DNA of 64,000 nucleotides from Phanerodontia chrysosporium (GCA_001910725.1 MJGA01000038.1:62001-126000); one strand, 5' to 3'. Positions 45,701-58,141 are shown, numbered from the stretch's first letter. Translations and numbers: made by a program. The notes: generated by a model from the letters alone, not told the origin.

Positions 45701-46339
45701 CCCCTCGACAAGAACGGCTCGCAGAGACCCGCTGGTAGCAATCAATTGCATTATGGCGGGCAACAACCTATGTCGACGTATGGCATGCCCCAGCTGCCGT
45801 TCATGCCGTTCGGAGGCCCTGGCTCCGTCACTGGCTCGGACTATGGTGGGCAGATGCCGATGCCTGGCCCGATGGCATATCAAAATACGGGCAGCATGTA
45901 CGGTATGATGCCTGCTATGCCTATGGCACCACGGAACACCATCATGTCCATGGGCATGTTCGGCGCGAACGCGAGCGGGTCACAGGCGGGAGACTTTGCA
46001 CCGCCCATGGCCCCCGGCATGCAGGGACGTCCGATGTCGACATTCTCGATGGCGACATCGGTCAACCCGTTCGCGACCCCATCGCCGAGTATGAACCCCA
46101 ATCCAAGCGACGAGGAGCTCGTCAGCGCCTTGCGCCAGTACTTGAGTACACAGGACCTCATGACTGTAACGAAGAAGTGAGCGATTCTTCTAGCGTGTTT
46201 GTCGCGTGCCGTGTATTGACCGATGTCTTTTCCTAGGACTGCACGAGAAGCGATGCAAGCCCGGTTCCCCAAGGCCGACCTATCGACTCGGAAGCAGTTC
46301 CTGAACGACTCCATCGACAACATTCTCTCGCAATCATAG
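39792..46339 (+). CDS. Chitin synthase with N-terminal myosin motor-like domain, six apparent frameshifts
   Basis: Plasma-membrane enzyme that polymerises UDP-GlcNAc into chitin; class V/VII, found only in filamentous fungi. Twelve exons: 39792-40165, 40218-43243, 43300-43621, 43672-44023, 44081-44300, 44352-44474, 44526-44975, 45032-45055, 45107-45260, 45314-45480, 45534-46176 and 46237-46339. Order: motor-like domain (P-loop [33 protein letters not shown]), two membrane helices, cytochrome b5-like domain ([16 protein letters not shown]), then the catalytic domain with [30 protein letters not shown] and QRRRW, membrane helices, a Met/Pro/Gly-rich linker and a C-terminal DEK-type domain ([17 protein letters not shown]...ARFPKADL). 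Single bases appear lost near 40863, 43427, 43768, 43913, 43992 and 45219. Adding six bases makes every exon phase consistent (1987 aa), so the gene is probably functional. Confidence 0.95.
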
Positions 46340-46715
46340 ACATTGGTGGACTCTCATTGATTCGGTCGTCGGTCGTTGCATTTATCTCATCGTTGACTTT
46401 CGGACGGACTTCTAGTAGTAAAGTATTGGACTTGAACTATCTGCCCACCATATCCTGCACGAAACGGACTCCATCTCCATGCATAGTCTAAACTCGCATT
46501 GATACAGCTTTGTAATACTCGTTCCCTAGGACAATATGAACCGTATAGTATCCCCGCCTGCATCCGCGTTGACTTTGGGCGATAGGAGTGCCGGACGCCG
46601 GGACGCGGACGTCATCTTCTGCATGCTCGCGTCTTCCGTTGCCGCCGCCGGCGTCTCTACTAATTCCACGCTCACCGCATGTTCTCGTCTTTCCCTACGA
46701 CCACCATCTCCTACG
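46340..46715. other. Intergenic, 376 bp
   Basis: 3' flank of the chitin synthase and promo­ter of the next plus-strand gene. Nothing else recognised. Confidence 0.5.
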
Positions 46716-47981
46716 ATGCCTGCTCCCTATGTCGTTATCAGTGTTGCAGTGGTCAGCGTCGTCGCTGTCATAGCGCTCAAAGAGGTGCGAGTGCATGGTC
46801 TACTCGGTGATGAAGCCCGGAATGACTGACCCACGCACCTCAGTTCGTGTATGATCCTCATGTCGCTCCGTATCTGCAACGACGGAGACAGCAGCGACAG
46901 GGTCCCGTTCCGGTCCCTGCTGGCAACGGCTCAGAGTCAGACGATGACTCGGACGACGACAGGCCCCTCGTTCCTCGTGGCGAAGGCGATAGCGAACGCA
47001 ATGGCGACCGCACGACCATAGAACTCAAGGACCTCCGCACGACAGGAGGGGCAGAGTGGAGAAGCACAAACGCCGATACTAAACTGCGCCAACGCAATCG
47101 CGGGGCTGGGGCTTCAGCCGTGCTCGACGAGGTACGCAGCACGCAAAGCGCAGCCGCCATATCGCTGATCCTTCCTCCAGTCGAACGTGTTCTTGCCCTA
47201 CGACCCGATATCCCCTATGCCTCTGTCTGCCACCGAGACCTCTGCGCCCTCGTCCCCCTTCGCCCCTAGGTTCGGGACGGTCCAGACTTCCACGCCGCCT
47301 GTGATACACAGCCCCTCGCCCAGGACGGTCATCAGCACCTCGAGGCTGCAGTCAGCTGTGACCGCCGAATCCACGCTGCCAAGTCCTCCTGCGTCTGTTC
47401 CCGTAATGTCACCTCGCGTGCACAGTCCCGCAGGCTCGACCCGCTCTGATTCCACCGCGAGCTCGTTCGCGCCCGCCGTCGTCGGGCCCTCGAGCCGCGC
47501 CCCGAGCGCAGGGTACGGGACTCCGCGGAGCGAGGGCTCGCTCCTGTTTGATGTCGCTCGCAGCCCGACACTCGACGGGGGCTCGCCCGCGCTGTCGCGC
47601 GCTGTCTCACCTTTCGTTGCCGTGCCGGGCGCAGCCTCGGCCGTCGCCTCGCCCGCGGGACCCCGCGCATCAGTGGTGTCGCCCGAGCGCGCGATCTCCC
47701 CGTTGTCGCCGTTCTCAGACATGCACTCGATAGGCTCTCCAGGCTTCCGCTCGCCAGACTTCCGTTCACCGTCGCCGGTGTTCGTGTCGCCGCAGCCGTC
47801 CAGCCTGCACCTCACGGCAGGGAGCCACACCGCGGTGCTGTCGCCGTCGCTGCGCACGGGCATGTTCAGTCCCACTGCCGACTCCGTCGACGATCAGTTT
47901 GAGATCACGTCGTTCGATGGAAGCGACTTCGACAGCTGGAGCAGCGTCGGAAGGCGGACTCCCTCCCCCGCAAGGCGATAG
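46716..47981 (+). CDS. Single-span membrane protein with long Ser/Pro-rich tail
   Basis: Not recognised. Three exons in phase: 46716-46784, 46844-47131 and 47181-47981 (385 aa). The first exon encodes an N-terminal membrane anchor (YVVISVAVVSVVAVIAL). A basic RRRQQRQ stretch follows, then acidic SESDDDSDDD and a disordered Ser/Pro/Ala tail with many SP and TP sites (PPVIHSPSPRT, GSPGFRSPDFRSPSPVF). The end, DQFEITSFDGSDFDSWSSVG, is an acidic/aromatic motif and could be a binding peptide. The many SP/TP pairs suggest phosphorylation by proline-directed kinases (inference). Clean splicing and codon bias support a real gene. Confidence 0.7.
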
Positions 47982-48619
47982 CACCATGTCCCACTTTCCT
48001 ACTAGCTCTACCTTCTCCACTTCCACCTTTTCCATCATGCCTAGACAATGCACGGGACCTCTTTCTCGATGCTTGTATCTATATAGTGTTTCGTCTTCTC
48101 TCCCTCTGCCAGGTTGCTGTCGTCGCTATGCATCAAGCATTCACGCCGCATTCGCATGTAGCAACAGATTGTACATTCTGTAGATATAGCTGTGTATATA
48201 TTGTAAAACACTCCATACACGCCCGTTGTAACTGTTTCTTCGACCAGAGACTTCCTCATCGAGTGCCAGAAATGCCCCGTACGTCTTGATAAACCCCACC
48301 ACTTCGAGCCGCAACTAGTGCGTGAGAGTTTGAACCTTGCCACGACCACACGCCGCTGAGCTGACTACACTATTTGACTGAACGGTCCCCGACGGTTCGT
48401 GTACATAGCGAGGCGCAGCCCAACAGCATATGCATGCACCATCCAAGGTATGCACGCCTGCAAACCTGCAATGTACATACACCCTGACATTGATCCCTCA
48501 TGGAGCAACATTATGTAACGGCTCTTTCGGAAAAGCCGTGGTGCCGTAGAGCAGACTCTATATAACCATCCATGCTGCATTCTCCCATGCACCGGCTTTT
48601 CTCTCGAACCGCATTGAAG
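47982..48619. other. Intergenic, 638 bp
   Basis: Between two plus-strand genes. Several inverted short frames without domains. Nothing recognised. Confidence 0.5.
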
Positions 48620-49910
48620 ATGGCAGCTACTTTGTCCATCAGTTCTGTCGCCCGCCTGCGCTCAGGTGCGTCGTTGTAGGTGAATCTCTCTGTGGGTTGC
48701 ATCATGCGATAATGGACTAGGATACCCGACGCCGCTGCTTGGGCTCGGCGTGTACAAGAACACGGACTGCAAGCCTGCAGTGCTGGCCGCACTCAAGCAT
48801 GGGTACAGGTACAGTGCTCCTATCCTGGCTTCATTGAATGTTGCTGAAATACCGCGCCGCGCAGGAAGATCGACACCGCTCGCATGTACAAGAACGAGGA
48901 CCAGGTCGGCGAGGCCCTCAGAGAGAGCGGCATTCCTCGGGAAGAGGTCTATATCAGTGCGCCCGCCGATGGCCTCCCGGGCGCGACTACACGCTGACCA
49001 ACGCGCCGCAGCGAGCAAAGTGAACACCTTTGAACCGTGCTCGTACGCCGAGACGCTCGCCGCGGTCGACGATTCGCTGCGCAAGCTCGGCCTCGGTGAG
49101 AAGATATACGGGTTGTGCCCGCGATCGTGCTCACGCAGGCGTTCCGCTGCAGATTACATTGACTACATGTTGATCCATGCCCCGCTTGTGCCCAAGGAGC
49201 AGCGCCTCGATATCTGGCGGGCTCTCGTCGAGGCCAAGAAACAGGGCAAGATTAAGGTGATCGGTGTGTCGAACTAGTGCGTCTAGAGTGCTCTTGGTTG
49301 TTGCGGGTCCTAGGTAGGACACTAATCTTCGCGCATGGATAGCTCTCCTAGGCACTTGGAAGAGATCCGCGAGGCTGGTCTGGAAACACCAGAGGTCAAC
49401 CAAATTGAGGTACATCGCAGGAGGTCTCCTTCTTGCGAGCGCATGTTTGACATGACCCATTTAACAGCTCCAGCCCCGGTGCCAACAGAAGGATATAGTC
49501 GAGTATTGCAAGAAGCATGATATTTTCATTGAAGCGTATGCTCCTCTCATGCGTGGACAATGGGATCATGCTCCCATCACAGAGGCTGCGAAGAAGGTAC
49601 GTAAGACCACCTGCTCGGCACAGACACACAAATGCTCATTTGGATACCTAGTACAATAAGCATCCTGCTCAGATCCTTGTACGGTGGTCGCTGCAGCACG
49701 GGTAAATGGTTCTGCAAGTTCTGCTCCCGGGATCGCATGCTGAGGCCTTTCTAGGTTCTCTCCTCTGCCGAAGTCTGACAAGCCGAGCGCGTTGTCTCGA
49801 ACGCGGAAGTCTACGACTTCGAGATAAGCCCTGAGGACATGGCCGCACTCGACGCACTCGATCGCGGCAAGGAGGGCTCCGTCACATGGAATCCTGTCGA
49901 CGCTGAGTGA
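48620..49910 (+). CDS. Aldo-keto reductase, one apparent frameshift
   Basis: NAD(P)H-dependent reductase of carbonyl substrates; cytosolic TIM barrel. Nine exons fitted: 48620-48665, 48721-48808, 48865-48956, 49012-49095, 49153-49276, 49343-49409, 49468-49596, 49652-49701 and 49755-49910. The catalytic tetrad is present: Asp and Tyr in [18 protein letters not shown], Lys in STSKVNTFE, His in [23 protein letters not shown] and [19 protein letters not shown] are family blocks that contact substrate and cofactor. One base is missing near 49787 (AGCCGAGCGC). With it, the protein is 278 aa, a normal length. The stop lies 104 bases from the stop of the convergent NRPS-like gene, so a shared pathway is possible but not shown. 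Confidence 0.9.
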
Positions 49911-50014
49911 AGTAGACACCTGCCTACCCTTGAGGAGTCCATATCTCAATCGGCACAGCACTTAGATCAAGAACAATTGTATATTATGAGCGACATGTAA
50001 CCAGAAACACGAGT

Positions 50015-53000
50015 TCACTGGCCCTTCGTGCGCACGTCCTCCACCGATCCGACGGCTGTGGACGTAGCAGACCCACGACGGGGATCGATCGCCCGCGCAG
50101 GCCATCCGACGTACACCCCTCCGCCTTCGGCAATGTCCCCAGATGGCAGAAGAGCATGCTCCATCAGCATGCTGTAGTCCTCCATCTGCGCGCCCGAGAG
50201 CAACCGCGACCCGCTGCGCATCGCGCAACCCGTCCCGATGCGGAGGCGGTTCAGGGCGAACATGCCGCGGGAATTGATGTGCGCGACGACAGAGCACTCG
50301 TCGAGCGAGACGCGGTCGCCGAGCTCGACGAGGTCCGGCTCTGTCATGAGGCCGACACGCCCGCCCGCCCAGATGGTGCAGTTCTTCCCGATCTTGGCGC
50401 CCAGTGCGCGGTAGAACCAGACGATGTACGCCGAGCCTGTGAGCGTCGCGAGCACGCCGCCGTTTCCGTGGCCACGGTAGAGAGGTTTCGAGAGTGTGAG
50501 GTGGAGCTGCCAGCGCTGGCAGTAGGAGCTTGTGTCCCACGGGCAACTGCCTTCCTTGCGCTTCCGGATGACGATCCACTTCCAGACGATGACCCATGCG
50601 ATGGCGATGAACGATTGCAGCGTCATGATGACGATAAAGAAGGACGCAATGAGGCCGTAGAGCGTGGCAGGGCGGTACCAGCTCGCGTGGAAGAAATGCA
50701 GGTATGGGACGTGAATGAAGAATTGGCGGAGGAGTTGCGCAGCAGTTACGGCGCCTAGGGACCACCATGCTGCAGAAAGGCACGACAGCGCAGTGTTGAT
50801 GACGACGAGCATCGGGTAGGGGAAGACGAAGTAGGTTGCCTCGCGCTTGTAGAATGCGCGGCCGAAGGGTGTGATCGTGTCTTCATCAAGCTCGACGCCG
50901 AGACCCTTGGAAAACATGGCGGCTTCGCCACCGTCGTTACCCATCCAGGTCGAGCCATCTTCGTATACACCACCGCGTTTGCCGAGCGAGCCCGATCCCA
51001 TGACTGTACGCTTACCAACATGGGTGCCGGGGAGTAACACCACACGGTCTGCAATCATGGCGCCGTTGCCGACCGTAATTCTCTCCGAGCCGATGTTGTC
51101 CGTCGTGAAGATCTCTGAGCGAGAGCCAAACACCACATCGTCGCCAATCTCGAGAAGCTCTGGGTCAGGGCAGTAGATGCCAGAGCCAGGCCAGTAGACT
51201 CGCTTGCCGACCTTCGCGCCCATCGCACGGAAAACAATCTATCAAAGCGTGAGCACAGCGAGGACGAACTTCTGAAGACCATGCTCACCGAAGTCATCTC
51301 ATAATGCGTGCCAAGAACGTCGAAAGCGTGTCGGAGCGTGTACTGCGACAAGAGGATGCCATTGATATACCGGCGCAGCAAGGTTAGCTGGCTCTGTTCC
51401 TCGATAGGGCCGGGCTTGTTCAGACCCATGATGCGCTTGACGATGATGCCAAAGAAGACCTGGACGATCGGCGCAGCGACGACCCGGAGCATGCGTGCGA
51501 CGATGTGGAAGAGCACACGCGTGGGGTACGCAAACCAGTTCACGACGGACTCGACTGAGTTCAGTCCCACCTCGCGGATTTGCACATTGTGCACCATGCC
51601 GTAGATGGCGGCAAACCAGGGGATGTACGACACGAAGATAACCGCAACGATGATCGGGAAGGCGACAAAGATCTTGAGCAGGATGTGCGGCTGCTGGAAG
51701 ACAGTGCGGTTGTACTTCACGAAGGACTCGGGAGACGGCTGCTCGTGCGACGAAGCGTGTGGACCGAACACGGCCCCATCCGGAATGATTGCACCTGGAG
51801 CAATCTGCGTGTAGGTATTGATCGTCGCGTTCTTGCCGATAACGATTTTGCCGAGGCGGAAGTGGCCCTCGCGCTCGACGCAGAAGCCGCGCACCAGAGC
51901 CTTGTCGACCCGGCAGCCGTCCTTGAACTCCAAAAGATCATACTCGCCAAGGATTGCGGTGTTGTCGATCCAAACATCTCGGCCAACCTTTGCGCCAAGG
52001 AGTCGGCAGTAGAGATTGATGCCCTTGGGATGAGCAGCGAAGATACCTCTCCCAGCCGATCGAAGTGACTGGTTGACAATCCACCAGCGCAAGTAATAGA
52101 TGCTGTACCTGAAGGGAATAAGTACGGTAACTGAGATACAGCGACAAGAGTACTTACATCTCATACTGCCGGGCTTGTACCGACCGATAACGAGCCACTT
52201 GAAGACGATGGCAGCCACAGGGCAGATGATACGGGAGGTGAGGCGGGCGATTATGATGGAAAGCATAAGTGCCACGACACGAGTCCAGTAGTTGCTGTCC
52301 AGGTAGTCCGTAATGAAAGCGAGAAAGATGAGAATAACGGTCCCTGGACCTTTGGTAAGCCCGCATGCCTTTCCATAATCAATGTTGGACACTCACAATT
52401 CCAGGCCGCTTTCAGCGGGTAGAAGAACAACGTCGGAAACGCCTGCACAATCAAGCAGAGTGGATGGTACTGGCTGCGTTGCGTGTTGTGCCCCTGGAAT
52501 GCCTCACCGAACAACGGCTTCGCGTCGTACTTGCCGTTCTGCTCTCCATCCTGACGATCGGACGCAGCAGCCATGAACGCATTGACCTCCTGGTCGATGA
52601 GCGCCGCGAGCCCGTTCACGGTGCTGTTCGTGAAGAGGTCTGACACCTTGAGAGACGCGCCTGTCTCTTTGCGGATCGCGTACGAGAGGCGTCCAAGCAG
52701 AAGTGAATTTCCGCCAAGCAGGAAGAAGTCTGAGTCGCCGCTGATCATCGCCGAGTCCTTCTGCAGCAGATCGGCCATGATGTCGCGCACGAGCAGCGCA
52801 CGTGCAGACATATTCGACGCGTTCTTCACCTTGATCGTCTCCTCCATGGCGGCAAAGTCCGGCTCGCCGTTGCGCGTCGGCAGGGCTCGTTGAAGACGTA
52901 GACGGTATTGGGATGCTGTAACCCGGAAGAACACCCTTCAATTCGTTCTTAACCTTGTCCGCGTCGAGCGCCTCGTCTTCGGTGTAGATGAAGGCGTCGA

Positions 53001-55002
53001 GAGTGCCATCGTCCTGCATCCGCACCGCGACATCCTTCACGCCGGGCACATTGCAGAGTGCATGCTTCATCTCGTCCATATCGAAAGCGACACGGTTGCA
53101 GGGAATGGGCTCCGAGAGCGGCACATTTTTATCGGGAGCCTTCGCCTCGTAGTGCCGCTGCAGCGCGGGAACACTGTCCGTGAGCATGCCAAGGTTGAGT
53201 CGCTGGGCTAGCTTGATACGAAGCGGCTTGCCGGCGTTGTTCTTCGGAAGATCATCCATGTACACAACGACGAAGGGCCACTTCGATGGATGAAGCTGTT
53301 CTTTAAGCAAATCTTGGAGCTCGCCCAGGCCGATTCGAGGCGCACCCTCGACAGGGACGACGACAACACCGATGGCCTCTTGGAGGACGTCGTGCTCTAC
53401 AGAAAAGGCGATCGTCATCTTGACGCGGTCTTTGGCGACGATAAGCACGGCCTCCTCAATCTCGAAGGGCGAGATGACCTCGCCACCACGATTGATGATC
53501 TCCTTCGAGCGTCCGGTGATGTACAGATACCCATCCTTGTCCATGTATCCGCAGTCGCCCGAGTCGAACCAGCCCTCGCTCGAGAATGCAGACTTGTCGA
53601 GGTTGCGCGTGCCCTCTTTCTCATATCCTACGAATGTCGGAAGCCCGCGGACAGACACCGCGCCGGTCTGCCCGCGAGGTAGTTCGCGCTCGAGGTCGAG
53701 CGGGTCACGGATAGAGAGGTAGGGACCGCAGGCAATACCGGAACAGCCAGGACGCTCGAGTTTGTAAGAAGTCGGAGGACTTGCGATAGGCATACATTCC
53801 TACTCAATGTTAGCGGAGCCAGCCGAGATGAGCACGATTAACTAACCGTTGATCCATAGGATGGCAGGATTGTGGCACCGAACGTATTTCGCAATTCCTC
53901 GGCGAGCACAGGGAGTAAGCCGCCAGCGGCGTTGCAGATGAGCCGATACTTCGTGTCGCGTGAAGGCACGATCGCATCAGGTCGAGAATTCAGGATAGCC
54001 TGGTGCATCGTAGGCGCCGCGTAATACCTGGAACGACATGAGAGAAGGCGCCAAAACCAGCTACAAGGACTAACCAGGTGGTACCGAGTTCCGTAGACAG
54101 GGACCAAAACGCTGCGGCGTCAAATCCTGCGCACATGACAGCAGAGCCCCCAGAGAGGATAGGTGCGAAGAGATTGCGAGCGATGCCTCCGACGTGGAAT
54201 AAGGGCATCATATTCACTGACACAATGGCAGGTTAGCACGGCCCACGAGCTAACAGCAGAACTCACTGTTGATGTCGTCTTCCTTCAAGTCCCACGACGA
54301 CATGACAGCGCAAGTGCCCACGATGAGAGAGCGAAGCGTATACGGCACGACCTTCTTTTTGCCGCTAGTACCTGAGGTGTGAAGAACAAGGGACTGGTCG
54401 TCGAGGCCGTGCATCTGAGAGGGCTGTTGCTTCTCGTCTTCGTGACCGATGGTCACCTCATCGGGGAAGTCCATCAGGGTAAGGTCGAAGAGCCCTGTTG
54501 GTCCGGACGAACGCGCTTCAAGATAGACAATTTCGCACCCGAGCTTCTCCTTCAGCTTTCTCAGTTCGAGGCGCTCCTCTGCATCTCTGGTCGACAAGAC
54601 CGCCTTCGCCCCCAGCCTTTCGGCATCCTCAAACAACTCCGACGCCGTGCAGGTCGCATTAACAGGGGCTGTGGTGTGGTAGCACGTGAGAGCGAGCAAA
54701 GCAAGGCCGTTCTCAGGCGTTGTTGGGAGTGCGACCATAATGCGATCGTTGGGCCCAAGTCGCTTGGCGGGGCTCGACGCGGGGAAGACGAACGTCGAGA
54801 CGAAGTCTCGAATCATGTTGTGACAAAGCGGCTTGCGCATCGTGTCCGGAGAGTACAGGGCAGGCTTGTCCGTGCTCGGCAGACAGTCGAAGAAGGTGTG
54901 CACGCGCCCGTTGTCGGTGACATGTTCGACTAGAAGGTCGCCAAGCGACTCCTCGTCCGGCGGCTCAGGCAACGAGTTCACGAAGGATAGCGGTATGGAC
55001 AT
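50015..55002 (-). CDS. NRPS-like synthetase of the poly-amino-acid (Pls) type, three apparent frameshifts
   Basis: Predicted membrane-bound enzyme that activates an amino (or aryl) acid, loads it on a carrier and joins or transfers units at the membrane. Exons: 55002-54267, 54216-54075, 54027-53847, 53799-52397, 52349-52158, 52108-51289 and 51238-50015 (about 1566 aa after adding three bases). Adenylation domain: HTSGTSGKKKVVPYT, LPSYGSTE, GWFDSGDCGYMDKDGYLYITGRSKEII and NNAGKPLR. Carrier domain: DFFLLGGNSLLLGRL, with the phosphopantetheine serine. Then come three left-handed beta-helix acyltransferase-like domains (GAKVGRDVWIDNTAIL, GAKVGKRVYWPGSGIY, GAKIGKNCTIWAGGRV) separated by membrane helices. 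This A-T-(TM-LbH)x3 order is that of Streptomyces epsilon-poly-L-lysine synthetase and its fungal relatives. No thioesterase or condensation domain is seen. Bases appear lost near 52884, 52908 and 52163. The substrate cannot be read from sequence alone. Confidence 0.88.
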
Positions 55003-55965
55003 GGTGTGCTTTTGAGAGAGAGGTGGCGCAGAGATTAGGTATAAGAGCGAGCGTGCGGATGCGATCGGCTGGAGACGAGACGGCGCGGCTGACATGCCGG
55101 CTTGTCAGCCTCCTTGGGAGCCTTAGTCGGCTTGCACATCTCCAGAAACGACACTCCAAGTCGGACGCAGTTGTGCGAGATCTTCGGAGGCTGGGGAGGC
55201 AAACTGTCCGTCGCGATCGTTGGACGGCGACGCCCTGGGTATGCCGGATAAGGCTCAACCGCCGCAACGTTTTAAGTAGGCGACGACTTCGTGGCGCTGC
55301 CGTCTCTTGCCCGTGGGTAGCATGCACCCAGTGCGACTGGTATACATCGCTCCTCTGAGCGAGCAGAACTGTTTCTGTGGTTGAGGAGGGATCAATCAGT
55401 TCAGGTCTGCTGCGCGTGTTCGGGGACTTGCCTACACGGCACACAGCTGAAGGTCGATATATGCCACGCTGGACAATCAAAACTCGTTCAGCAAGCTTCT
55501 AGACATGTGCTCCATGGGAGTATAGAGCTCGTGTCGTGCTACAACATGTTAACGTTAATCATGCCCCCAGGCCTAGGATCTGGCTACCTCCAGTTGGTGA
55601 TTCTGCTGCACCCACCTTAAAGTATTTGCCTCTGTCTGTATGCAAGGCAGCTGCATGCTTTGGAAGACGAAGTTCGCATCTATGCAAAGAACGCTGAGAT
55701 TCGAGAAGTAAATCATCCTGGTCCTGGTGGAAGTCGGGAAGAACGTCAAAGAGTATAAAGAGAGAGTAACAACCATCAGCGAACGAGTAAGTATACGTTC
55801 TAACTCGATCAGCAGTGACATCACGGCGCGTAAGCGAGCAATGAAACCGTGAGAATACCTGTCATGTCGCTCTACGAACGCTAGCCAATAATTGCAGTCT
55901 TCAACTGCGCTCTCCTCTCCGTACTCACCTTTCATTCTCTCTCCACGAATAAGGCCGGCTGCACC
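55003..55965. other. Divergent promoter region of the NRPS-like gene and Chs5, 963 bp
   Basis: No gene or repeat recognised. A TTTTAAG stretch near 55268 could be a core element for the NRPS-like gene. Confidence 0.45.
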
Positions 55966-57586
55966 ATGGCGAAGTCTCAGGAGAGCTTCATGTTCACAGT
56001 CGGCAAACTAGGTCAGCGGGACGTTCCTTGAACTGCGCGAGACGCGTGCTCACGGATGGTGTCCACACTCAGATGCGGGGATGGCTGTACGTTCTCCTGT
56101 TGGAAGGTTATGAATGCTCCGCATGACGAACACAGACATAGATCCTTCTCGGCGAGAGGGCTCACCTCATCGAGTTCCCGTCCCTGCTGCTACCACCCGG
56201 CGCGACAACCGGGTCGATAGTCAACATCTCCGTCATTCAGAACCATGCTGAGGAGAAGCGGCGGGAACAGGAGTTCTGGAAGCTGCAGAAGGATATCTTG
56301 GATACATATGGAACACATACCCCTGAACCACCGAAATTGAAGGTGCGTATTCGCGTCTGTCTCACGAAGCGACGAGCGTGTGCCGACCACGCGATGTGCA
56401 GTTGCGGAACGTGACACAGACGTCTGTTACCCTGGAGTGGGAGCCTATACAGCTGGCTACAGCAAAACTGCGATCCCTGGATATATACCGCAACAGACAG
56501 CGCCTTGCTGCAATTCCATCGCCGCTTTCGAACACATCCACCAAGCTGTCTGGCCTGCAACTGGATTCGGAGTACTCGTTCCACCTCGTGCTGCGTACGA
56601 CTGCCGGCACATACTCGTCCAACCCGATTACTGTACGAACACACAAACTCGAAGACACGTCCGGCATCCGCGTTTGCTTTGGCAACGTTCAGGACAACCG
56701 TTTGCTCGAGGAAGCGAAGGCCGCGCTTACCGAGCTTGGCGGAAAGTGGAGCGACAGGATCCAGATCGACACCACTCACTTTGTATGCACGACACCTGCA
56801 GCGACACCCTCAGGAGCGGAAGCCACGGGTGGTGTCTCGAATGCTCCAGGCGTCGAGTATCAGAAGGCACTACAGATGAGCATTCCTATCGTAACACCTC
56901 ACTGGATTCTTGAGTGTAGAAGGCAACACAAGTAAGTGTACGCTTGTGGATTGTCATGTTCTCGTGCTGAGTAGTCTTCAGGATGGTCGCAATCGGCAAC
57001 TTTTACTTGGGCGCATCAGCCTCAACACCCATCAGCTCCGCGCCTTTCTCACGTCCGCAGTCTATGTCGCAAGCGACGCTCCCTCGCCGGCAAACTCGAA
57101 CTCGCAGGCCGCACGCGCAAACAACCGCCAGTCGATGCCAGCCCCGGCGCGGAACGCGACATCGCCGCCGACCACACAGGCAGCATCCGCGCCGCGCGTC
57201 GCGCCCATCGAGCCAACGCCCGAGGAGTCGGAGTCAGAGGGAGAGGGCGAGGGCGAGGACGACGTCGCCGCCGGGCGCACGCGCAAGGGCACGATGAGCA
57301 AGAACTTCCGCTTCCCGTCGCCGTCCTCGGACACCCCGCCGCCGGTGCCGCCTGTGCCCGCAAGCGCGAAGGCCGAGCCCGAGCCGGCTCCGAGCAACAG
57401 CCCACAGCCGAGCGCCGCGCGTCGAGCCACCATGCCACCGACACGGAGGAGGTCGCGCTCACGCCGGTCGTCGCGCCCAGCGTCGAGGTGCCGCCGCCGC
57501 CGCCCGTCGAGAAGGAGCGCTCGCCGCTGGGGCCGGACATTGGCGACGACGAGGTCGGGGACACAGAGGAGATCTCGTTGAACTAG
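55966..57586 (+). CDS. CHS5: Chs5 exomer scaffold, two apparent frameshifts
   Basis: Core of exomer, the trans-Golgi adaptor that exports chitin synthase and other cargo to the cell surface. Exons 55966-56011, 56073-56086, 56142-56342, 56402-56931 and 56982-57586. The N-terminal dimerisation region (MAKSQESFMFTVGKLDAGMA, HLIEFPSLLLPPG, EEKRREQEFWKLQKDILDTYG) is followed by a fibronectin type III domain (VTQTSVTLEWEPIQLATAKL) and a BRCT domain (IRVCFGNVQDNRLLEEAKAAL ... VTPHWILECRRQHK), the Arf1-binding FBE module. A disordered Pro/Ser/Glu tail ends DDEVGDTEEISLN. The tail frame slips at 57081-57083 and near 57430; one added base in each restores a continuous 465-residue protein. Exon 2 is only 14 bases. 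Confidence 0.93.
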
Positions 57587-58141
57587 GGCGTAGCTTTGCC
57601 GTATACCATCGTATCCTCGGTTTTAGATTGCGTCTCTTCCGTCCAAGTCGCATGAGGAGCATTTTCACATATGTGAAGCCTGCAAATGAACTCATTGCCT
57701 ACAATAACAGCGAGCCCGACCTGAGAGGCACCGTGCGCGAGACGTCAGAGTGGTGTAGTAGAAAATCATTTGGTGATGGATAACATGAAACAGATGCAGC
57801 TTCAGGAACAGCGCCTGGGTCCGCGTTGTTGACCAGATGAACTTGGCCTTGAATCACAAGCAACTGTGGTGAGCTGGTCAATCGTCTTAGCTTTGGTTCA
57901 TCTGCTACCCACACATTGCTAGCAGTCCTCCATTGTCAGTCTAAGCAGCTCATCAGGTCGGTGCCACATTGTCTTTATCCAAGAGGCGTGGGAAGGATCG
58001 ACGGATAGCCGCGCATTCCTCAGGTGAGCAACACGGACTTATCAACACACCTGTGCTGGCACGAAGGCACGCGAATGTCATATATACTAACTTGCATACT
58101 CCCCATAGTCGTCTTTCTTGATATATCAGTCTCTGAACACA
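57587..58141. other. Intergenic, 555 bp
   Basis: Between Chs5 and the sterol dehydrogenase gene on the same strand. A TATA-like CATATATACT at 58079-58088 lies about 55 bases upstream of the next start. Nothing else recognised. Confidence 0.5.
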
